Assembly (NCBI GenBank): GCA_964519885.1
Contig: CAZFLX010000041.1
Coordinates: 1 to 12,428, forward strand
Source of the DNA: GCA-002282575 sp964519885
GTDB taxonomy: Bacteria > Pseudomonadota > Gammaproteobacteria > Thiomicrospirales > Thiomicrospiraceae
DNA: 12,428 nt
Direction: 5' to 3'
Notes under the pieces: model-generated
Seen by the model: only the letters and a program-made list of their open reading frames with translations
Told to the model about the DNA's origin: nothing
Databases searched by the model: none
Shown: one piece after another, positions 7,030 through 12,428 of the stretch
Numbering within the stretch: position 1 is the stretch's first letter
Layout: every line of letters begins with the position of its first letter
Position numbers and translations under genes: made by a program

Positions 7030-8943
7030 ATGTCGCTCATTAAACAACTTTGGTTAGCCATTGCCTTCCTGATGCTGGTCGCTTTTGGCATTAGTTTCTT
7101 TGTCAGCACCATCACGGCAAAAACCTATTTAGAAGAACAGCTTTACTTAAAAAACGTGGATAATGCTGCCTCCTTAGCTTTGTCAATGAACCAACTTCCC
7201 AAAGACCCTACCCTGGTCGAATTGCAATTATCGGCACAATTCGATAATGGACATTATCAACTGATTCGACTAACTGCCCCAACCGGTGAAGTGTTGGTTG
7301 AACGCAGCGCTTTAAACCGTGAAAGTCTGGCGCCAGACTGGTTCAAACGACTGATTAATATTCAAGTGGCACCTGGAATTGGTAGTGTCATGGATGGCTG
7401 GACCGTTTATGGCAGCATCGAACTAGAAAGCCAAATCAGCTATGCTTACGATAGCCTGTGGAAAAGTGCGCTGGAATTATTGCTCATCTTTGCCTTGGCC
7501 GCTTTAGCCAGTGGCTTGTTAGGTTCTTGGATTCTCAAACTCATCACCAATCCACTAGGTAATGTGGTTGAACAAGCCGAAGCCATTGGCGAACGTCGTT
7601 TTGTCACCACCCATGAACCGAAAACACTGGAATTTAAGCAGCTGGTTCGCTCGATGAATCTGTTATCTACTCGCATCAAAACCATGTTGGAATCGGAAAC
7701 ACAACGACTGGAATCCATGCGTCAAAAACTGCAGCAAGACAGTTTAACCGGGTTATTAAATCGAGACACTTTTATGTCGCACCTAAAAAACGCCCTCAGC
7801 CAAGAAGAAATGAGTGATCGCGGCTATGTGTTTTTAGTACGCATTTCTCCTTTAGCACAAATTAACCAAGAATTGGGTCATCAGGCGACCGATCAACTCA
7901 TTCTTGCCATTGCATCCAATTTGCGACAAGCTGCGGAACATAAAGCACATTGGAAACTAGCTAGGTTAAATGGCAGTGACTTTGCCTTACTCATTTGTGA
8001 GTCAGAGTTGCAATTAGAGCCACTTACCCATGCGCTGAATCAGCTGATTGAAGGGGAAGCTTATCAACCCGTCGCCTCGATTATGCACTTAGCTATGTCA
8101 TTAACGCATTACCATCAGGGTGAAAGCATTGCTGCTGTGATGACACGAGCAGACACCTGTTTGGCAAAATCGGAACTAGAACATCAGTTAGTGGTGTCGA
8201 TGGATGAGCATAATACCGCACAAGAGCGTCAACATTATGGGCTTTCTGAATGGAAACAAGGTATTGATGAAGCCTTAGCTACCGCGGGCGGACTGAATCT
8301 CGGTCAATTTATCGTGCGTTCTACGACGGGCGACTTATTACACCATGAATGTCCGATGCGCTTAACCGTGTTTGGTAGCACACAACAAGCTGGTGTCATT
8401 TTTCCTTGGATTCATCGACTGCATTGGCAGGATCGTATCGACTTAGCGGTGATGAGCAAAGCAGTGGAACGCTTAAAAGAAAACCAACAGCCTATATGTG
8501 TCAACCTATCTGCTGAGTCTTTGCAAAGCACACAATTCAGAGAAGGGATATTAGAGTTACTGTTACAACTAGACGTGTCTTTAAGCGAAAAATTATGGGT
8601 TGAAATTCCAGAACGCAACGTTTACCAACACCTAGCGGCTTTTAGAAGTTTCTGCTTATCGCTTAAACCCTTCGCGTGTAAAATTGGTCTTGAACATGCT
8701 GGCGAACACTTCTCTCGTATCGCGGAATTGAACGATGTGGGTATCGACTACTATAAACTGGACGCCAGCTTTATTAGAGATATCGAGCATAATAGCAATA
8801 ACGAAAGTTTCGTACAGGGCGTGATTACCGTGGCACATGCGATTGGATTAATGGTGATTGCTGAAGGCGTTAGCAGCGAAGCAGAACAATCCCGCCTCAT
8901 TGAACTGGGTATTGATGGCTTAACTGGACCTGGGGTGAGGTAA
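7030..8943 (+). CDS. lapD: LapD inside-out c-di-GMP receptor (degenerate GGDEF-EAL)
   Basis: 637-aa inner-membrane protein. TM1 (about 7-29) is followed by a periplasmic LapD/MoxY-type output domain (30-145), TM2 (147-169), a HAMP domain (170-220), a linker helix, then GGDEF (237-390) and EAL (about 403-637) domains. The periplasmic DGWTVYG loop carries W124, in the place of the Trp that docks LapG in P. fluorescens LapD. The GGDEF motif is degraded to GSDF (315-318), so no cyclase activity is expected. In the EAL domain EAL reads ECP (440-442) and the DDFG motif reads GLEHAG (553-558), so hydrolysis is not expected. VNLSAES, EIPE, YYKLD and VIAEGV remain, consistent with c-di-GMP binding. 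It ends with the LapD-like DGLTGPGV tail. AGGGTGA lies about 8 bases before the ATG, 36 bp after lapG. Confidence 0.95.
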   Translation: MSLIKQLWLAIAFLMLVAFGISFFVSTITAKTYLEEQLYLKNVDNAASLALSMNQLPKDPTLVELQLSAQFDNGHYQLIRLTAPTGEVLVERSALNRESLAPDWFKRLINIQVAPGIGSVMDGWTVYGSIELESQISYAYDSLWKSALELLLIFALAALASGLLGSWILKLITNPLGNVVEQAEAIGERRFVTTHEPKTLEFKQLVRSMNLLSTRIKTMLESETQRLESMRQKLQQDSLTGLLNRDTFMSHLKNALSQEEMSDRGYVFLVRISPLAQINQELGHQATDQLILAIASNLRQAAEHKAHWKLARLNGSDFALLICESELQLEPLTHALNQLIEGEAYQPVASIMHLAMSLTHYHQGESIAAVMTRADTCLAKSELEHQLVVSMDEHNTAQERQHYGLSEWKQGIDEALATAGGLNLGQFIVRSTTGDLLHHECPMRLTVFGSTQQAGVIFPWIHRLHWQDRIDLAVMSKAVERLKENQQPICVNLSAESLQSTQFREGILELLLQLDVSLSEKLWVEIPERNVYQHLAAFRSFCLSLKPFACKIGLEHAGEHFSRIAELNDVGIDYYKLDASFIRDIEHNSNNESFVQGVITVAHAIGLMVIAEGVSSEAEQSRLIELGIDGLTGPGVR

Positions 8944-8977
8944 AACTAAAAAACACCTGTTGCAATGTGTGAAGAAG

Positions 8978-9001
8978 CGCCATCCTTAAATTAAGATGGC
9001 G
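8978..9001. terminator. weak hairpin at the convergent lapD / 119-aa gene junction
   Basis: CGCCATC (8978-8984) pairs with GATGGCG (8995-9001) around a 10-base loop. It overlaps the last codons of the 119-aa gene. Neither strand has a T-tract after it, so it may be a bidirectional transcript-end hairpin rather than a classic terminator. Confidence 0.3.
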
Positions 9002-9345
9002 TCATTATCGTTGGCAATTAAATCATTATCATTGTTAGCTGTTAGCTTACTACGCGCCGAGCGACGTTCGAGTAGTTTCACTTGAGCAGCTGTCGGTAAA
9101 TCGGTAAACAAAATCACCTTATTGGCAATCAATACTTCGAGCAAATCCTCTAATACACGCACCATGTGCATATCGGATGAAGACAGGTGTTCAATAATCT
9201 CAGGGCTGATCGGCGTGCTCTTGCTTAACCCGACAAAGGCACGTACTTCGGGTAAATTCACGTCAACAAACTCAGTCGCATCATCGCATATTTCGGCAAA
9301 CAAGGCGACAATTTGTCCGCTGGCATTGCGCTTGGCATAAGGCAT
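8986..9345 (-). CDS. conserved small protein of unknown function (often named "tryptophan synthase subunit beta-like")
   Basis: 119-aa soluble protein without signal peptide or membrane segment. The start MPYAKRNASGQIVALFAE and the block DMHMVRVLEDLLEVLIANKVILFTDLP (split: MVRVLEDLL at 61-69, VILFTDLP at 77-84) followed by AAQVKLLERRSAR (86-98) match a small conserved gammaproteobacterial family. That family is often labelled tryptophan synthase beta-like in databases. Nothing here resembles the PLP enzyme TrpB, so the label should not be read as function. The C-terminal tail is Asn/Asp-rich (ANNDND, ANDND at 103-115). A near-perfect AGGAGG sits 7 bases before the ATG. It follows the adhesin gene on the same strand, behind a terminator, and is convergent with lapD. 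A role linked to the adhesin is only inference. Confidence 0.75.
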   Translation of the reverse strand: MPYAKRNASGQIVALFAEICDDATEFVDVNLPEVRAFVGLSKSTPISPEIIEHLSSSDMHMVRVLEDLLEVLIANKVILFTDLPTAAQVKLLERRSARSKLTANNDNDLIANDNDAILI

Positions 9346-9367
9346 GGTTTTTCCTCCTGAAAGGGAT

Positions 9368-9396
9368 AAAAAAACAAGGCGACAAGCGCCTTGTTT
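9368..9396 (-). terminator. Rho-independent terminator of the adhesin gene
   Basis: A perfect 10-bp stem pairs 9372-9381 with 9387-9396 around a 5-base loop. On the minus strand seven T (complement of 9368-9374) follow the GC-rich stem. It begins 21 bases after the adhesin stop and sits before the 119-aa gene, so that gene needs read-through or its own promoter. Confidence 0.9.
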
Positions 9397-9417
9397 GAAT
9401 GTTTAGTTTACACCAAG

Positions 9418-12400
9418 TTAGTCTGTAATGAGCTTGCCTTGTTGTAACAATTGCTGGATCATTTCTGCTTGTGATGTTGTCGCATCAAAGCCTAAATTCG
9501 TTAGACTGACGTTTTCTAAAACAACCTTTTGGTCTACTCCTGCAGAAATATTACCAGATGTATTGATATTAACAATCGTATTGTTTCCTATTTGCTCAAT
9601 ACTCATGTAATTCAATAAGTTGCCAACACTAGTATCGGAATGAGTCTCACCGACCAATAAATCACGCAGGTCCAGCTTATCACCTTCGGATGCATTAAAG
9701 TCTTTGACCACATCGACTGCTGGAGATGATGTTGATCCTTGATCGTTCAACTCCCAACGGAAGACATCGGCACCGAGTCCACCTGTCAAGACGTCATTGC
9801 TTTCACCGCCTATAAGTATATCGTCACCTGAACCTGCATTGATCAGATCACTGGCATTAGAGCCAACAATTTTTTCTGACCCATCTGTACCGGTAAAATC
9901 TGCTCCCGTTCTAACTGCCCAAACACCATTTGAAACTTCTACCAAGTCTTGATTGACTGCTAGTGTTGGAGCATTATCAGGCGTAAACAATGCATAACTA
10001 CTTGTGCCTAAGGTTTCATAGGCAGAAGCCGCGGAACCAACTGGCTTGACCTCGATTTTTAGAGCAGCCTGACCACCTTGATCCCAATAAAGCACTTCGA
10101 TTGGCATTAAACCACCAGCAACTGATTTTCCAGTAAACTCAGTTACCGTCGGCGATTGATTTTGATCACGAACAGCAAGCGTATTGCCATCGATATTTAA
10201 ACGATAACCATCATCTCCTGTTACGCGTATATCGTAGGTTCCAGCTTTCATATATACGTATCCAACAGCACGAACAATAGCATCTGTTGTATCACCAACG
10301 CCAGTAGTAGCAACGATATTACCAACATTATTCACACTCGTACCTTTTAAGAACGAATATAAATTATTACTTGAAGACCCTACGATATTACCAGTGGTTA
10401 CTTTTGTGTTTTGACCAAGATCGTTACTAAACTGAGTGGTGGTTGTCGTTCCAGACTTCAGGCCAAACTCGAATGTATTAACAATAAACTTAGCGTCCGA
10501 AACATTATCTCCAGCATTCGCTGTCGAACCCAATAGACTAGTATTATTCGCCCTTCCTTCAATAATTGTTTCTAAATCAGCCAGGCTGTCTAAGTTGGCA
10601 ACTGATTTATCATCCACATGAAGTCGTGTAGCTGAACTATAGCCATTTGAAGAACTAGTGCGATCATCGTTATAACCAAAATATTCGCCAGATAAGCCTA
10701 AGCCTGACAGCTCAGACCCCATAGACGAACTAAGTTTTACCGAAACCAGCTGCGGAGCAGCTTGGCTGTTTATATTGATGACCAATTCAGAAGTAACACT
10801 GTCGCCATCTTTGTCTATAACAGTATAAGTGAAGGTTTCAGGACGCTGTCCTGATGATAAGGCGTCATAAGCAACCTGATTCATTTGGTAGATATAATTA
10901 CCGTCAGCATCAACCGTCAAAACACCATAGTTACCCTGAATTTTTCCATTAATCATATCTTTCCAGACAACTGAATTGTTATCTGCAGCACCATCCGCCC
11001 CAAATGCATAATCAATTTTACCAGCTATCTCTGGTGCATCAGAAGACATCAATTTCGCTATTAGCTTGTAACTATTTGATGCGCTTTCATTGGTATAAAT
11101 TGTATCAACAATATTACCAAAACCGTCCAAAAAGCCAACTATTTGGAAATTATAAGTTTCAGTTTCACCATCAAGTGTTGTTATTGCTACTGGAACAATC
11201 GTGCTAAGATTGCTGATCTTGACAATATCACGACTGGCTACAGGATCATTAGAGTTGGGTGTCTCATTATGATCAAAGTTAATTGTATGATTTACAGTTG
11301 CTGCATAACCATTAACAACGGCATTGAACGAAAGTTGTAAACTAACTGAGGTAATAGAAGAGCTAACAGGAAAATTGTTATGCGTAAAAGTACCTAACTC
11401 AAAAGTCGAGTTTACGTCTAATGCTTGAGCAGTTGTTAAGCTGTTGTTATCATTAAACGTATAATTGGAGTTTTGATTCGTTCCACCCCAACTAACAACG
11501 TCATTTTGACCTGCTGGTTGATTATTGATCGTAGCTGAACCCGAAACATTAACCCATGCAGTTTGTAAACCACCAATTTGAATATCATTAATTTGAACAT
11601 TCAATGTATTAAAGTTAGTGCTCACCGAAGGCATATCATCTTCAACACTTACCGTGATTTTACCTGTACTGGTTGCGTTGCCATCATTAGCAGCCACGCT
11701 AATATCAAAACTTAATACATCTTCAACACTATCGATTGGGTGATCCAAGGGTTTTGATAAGGTTACGGTATAAGTACCTGTATTGTCTATACTGACTCGT
11801 ACGGCTTCATCGCCAGTATCACTTCCGATACGTCCTACCAATTCGCCTGTGCCCGTACCGGTCCATACAATTTCCTGACCACCAGAAGTTAAGCTTGCTG
11901 ATGGCGCTGTTAAAGTAACTGTTAAGGCTGGACTATCAATATCGGTAATGCCCATATTACCAGAGATAAACTTCTCGTTAGTGATATCTAATGTACCTGT
12001 AGTATCTTGAATACCATTAGGAAGAAGCCCTTCTTCGGAAACAACTGCTGAAACGTTGGCGTGTTGAAATAGAGGCGTGTCGTTAACCGGGGTGACGCTA
12101 ACATTGACTGTCGCTGTATTGCCTTCTGTGTTGGTGTAGGTGAAGCTGTCTTGACCGTTGAAATTCGCATTCGGAACGTATCTAACTGTGCCGTCTTCGT
12201 TGATCGTGACACTGCCGTTTGTTCCTTGCGTTACAGAGGCTACCGCTGATTTCGCGCTGTCAATGTCTGTGTCGTTCGCCAACACGTCGATGTTAATACC
12301 TGTATCTTCATCGGTGGTCGCGCTGTCATCTGCAATCACGGTGATGTCGTCGACCGCATTCACTTGCACCGTTACTGTCGCTGTATTGCCTTCTGTGTTG

Positions 12401-12428
12401 GTGTAGGTGAAGCTGTCTTGACCGTTGA
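9418..12428 (-). CDS. giant type I-secreted RTX adhesin, C-terminal part (LapA-like), 5' end outside window
   Basis: The frame is open to the right edge; about 1003 residues are visible. Order (nt, descending): partial repeat at 12428; cadherin/tandem-95-like repeat with VLANDTDID and FNGQDSFTY (12345-12079); T1SS-143-type domain (about 12078-11629); THxN/choice-of-anchor-like domain with LGTFTHNNFPV (about 11622-11050); VCBS-like repeat with YIYQMN and TFTYTVIDKDGDS (11043-10756); PA14-like domain with GEYFGY, GTYDIRVTGDDGYRLNIDG and EVLYWDQGG (about 10698-10000); RTX nonapeptides NAGSGDDIL, GGESNDVL and GGLGADVF (9891-9760); and the type I secretion C-terminal domain (VC_A0849-like: DVVKDFN, GDKLDLRDLL) to the stop. 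The product is exported by a type I system and folds with calcium outside the cell. The LapG-cleaved retention module should be at the unseen N-terminus. A GTG at 12369 is internal, not the start. Confidence 0.93.
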   Translation of the reverse strand, partial: NGQDSFTYTNTEGNTATVTVQVNAVDDITVIADDSATTDEDTGINIDVLANDTDIDSAKSAVASVTQGTNGSVTINEDGTVRYVPNANFNGQDSFTYTNTEGNTATVNVSVTPVNDTPLFQHANVSAVVSEEGLLPNGIQDTTGTLDITNEKFISGNMGITDIDSPALTVTLTAPSASLTSGGQEIVWTGTGTGELVGRIGSDTGDEAVRVSIDNTGTYTVTLSKPLDHPIDSVEDVLSFDISVAANDGNATSTGKITVSVEDDMPSVSTNFNTLNVQINDIQIGGLQTAWVNVSGSATINNQPAGQNDVVSWGGTNQNSNYTFNDNNSLTTAQALDVNSTFELGTFTHNNFPVSSSITSVSLQLSFNAVVNGYAATVNHTINFDHNETPNSNDPVASRDIVKISNLSTIVPVAITTLDGETETYNFQIVGFLDGFGNIVDTIYTNESASNSYKLIAKLMSSDAPEIAGKIDYAFGADGAADNNSVVWKDMINGKIQGNYGVLTVDADGNYIYQMNQVAYDALSSGQRPETFTYTVIDKDGDSVTSELVININSQAAPQLVSVKLSSSMGSELSGLGLSGEYFGYNDDRTSSSNGYSSATRLHVDDKSVANLDSLADLETIIEGRANNTSLLGSTANAGDNVSDAKFIVNTFEFGLKSGTTTTTQFSNDLGQNTKVTTGNIVGSSSNNLYSFLKGTSVNNVGNIVATTGVGDTTDAIVRAVGYVYMKAGTYDIRVTGDDGYRLNIDGNTLAVRDQNQSPTVTEFTGKSVAGGLMPIEVLYWDQGGQAALKIEVKPVGSAASAYETLGTSSYALFTPDNAPTLAVNQDLVEVSNGVWAVRTGADFTGTDGSEKIVGSNASDLINAGSGDDILIGGESNDVLTGGLGADVFRWELNDQGSTSSPAVDVVKDFNASEGDKLDLRDLLVGETHSDTSVGNLLNYMSIEQIGNNTIVNINTSGNISAGVDQKVVLENVSLTNLGFDATTSQAEMIQQLLQQGKLITD
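9760..9891 (-). other. RTX calcium-binding nonapeptide block of the adhesin
   Basis: Four to five glycine/aspartate-rich repeats are visible (GTDGSEKIV, GSNASDLIN, AGSGDDILI, GGESNDVLT, GGLGADVF), approximating GGxGxDxUx. They bind calcium in a parallel beta-roll and nucleate folding of the C-terminus after type I secretion. The block is short, as is usual at the C-terminus of LapA-type adhesins. Confidence 0.85.
10000..10698 (-). other. PA14-like (lectin-type) domain of the adhesin
   Basis: The block starts with LSGEYFGYNDD and ends near LGTSSYALF. The core TGDDGYRLNIDGNTL holds adjacent Asp residues typical of the calcium site of PA14 lectin domains, and LMPIEVLYWDQGGQAALKIEV is the usual second half. 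In other RTX adhesins, such as the Marinomonas ice-binding adhesin and some Vibrio adhesins, this module binds sugars near the distal tip. A large insert (residues about 570-690) between the first strand and the core is unusual. Confidence 0.8.
12107..12161. repeat. 55-bp direct repeat, copy 1 (adhesin repeat array)
   Basis: Identical base for base to 12374-12428, 267 bp away. It encodes NGQDSFTYTNTEGNTATV in the adhesin. The offset equals 89 codons, the period of the cadherin-like repeat. Identity stops abruptly on the gene-downstream side. Confidence 0.95.
12374..12428. repeat. 55-bp direct repeat, copy 2, cut by the window edge
   Basis: Second copy of the exact repeat at 12107-12161. The match runs to the last base of the window, so the true repeat is longer and probably continues as an array of 89-residue adhesin repeats. 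Confidence 0.95.

Noticed and set aside
7746..8943. LapD as an active diguanylate cyclase/phosphodiesterase
   Set aside because: GGDEF is GSDF, and the EAL and DDFG catalytic motifs are replaced, so an enzymatic role is unlikely.
8986..9345. Tryptophan synthase activity for the 119-aa protein
   Set aside because: It is far too short and has no PLP-lysine motif or other TrpB signature.
12367..12369. GTG at 12369 as adhesin start
   Set aside because: The frame stays open upstream and encodes the same repeat sequence (NGQDSFTYTNTEGNTATV), and there is no signal of initiation; the gene is cut by the window edge.
12158..12406. Plus-strand 82-aa hydrophobic ORF in the adhesin repeat
   Set aside because: It is antisense to a clear repeat domain, and its Val/Ser/Thr richness mirrors the coding strand.

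Overview
The window reads as a mid-GC gammaproteobacterial chromosome. The folM, pyrE, sixA-like, argB and Lap-type proteins all resemble gammaproteobacterial versions, and the pairing of a LapG protease with a LapD receptor and an RTX adhesin is typical of aquatic or marine members of that class. The sequence alone does not fix a genus. No tRNA, rRNA, CRISPR array, insertion sequence or prophage gene was seen.

Layout. Positions 12-4298 are housekeeping: folM (minus) diverges from a pyrE / SixA-type phosphatase pair (plus), which converges with a TauE/SafE permease (minus, 17-bp tail overlap). A T-rich, repeat-decorated terminator follows (minus strand). It closes a probable minus-strand unit of TolC-family protein, argB and a Spy/CpxP-like periplasmic protein (6190 down to 2978). 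Positions 4343-12428 are a biofilm/adhesion locus. The TolC-family outer-membrane channel has an unusual C-terminal NTF2-like extension. It diverges from lapG (periplasmic cysteine protease) and lapD (inner-membrane c-di-GMP receptor with degenerate GGDEF and EAL domains). Converging on lapD are a 119-aa conserved protein of unknown function and the 3' part of a giant type I-secreted adhesin, whose open frame runs off the right edge.

How it works together. In the known Lap system an RTX adhesin is exported by a type I secretion system and held in the outer-membrane TolC-like pore by its N-terminal retention module. LapG cuts that module to release the adhesin. c-di-GMP-bound LapD captures LapG and so keeps the cell attached. 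Here the channel, protease, receptor and adhesin C-terminus are neighbours. The ABC/membrane-fusion partners (LapB/LapC) and the adhesin N-terminus with the LapG cut site are not in the window.

The most interesting points are the TolC-NTF2 fusion, the terminator whose 3' arm plus U-tract is present three times, the mosaic ligand-binding tip of the adhesin (T1SS-143, THxN-like, VCBS-like, PA14, RTX modules), the exact 55-bp DNA repeat at the edge showing the start of an 89-residue repeat array, the small uncharacterised protein beside the adhesin, and a 9-codon mini-ORF linking lapG and lapD. I did not find a clearly new system; the locus is best read as a variant Lap system.
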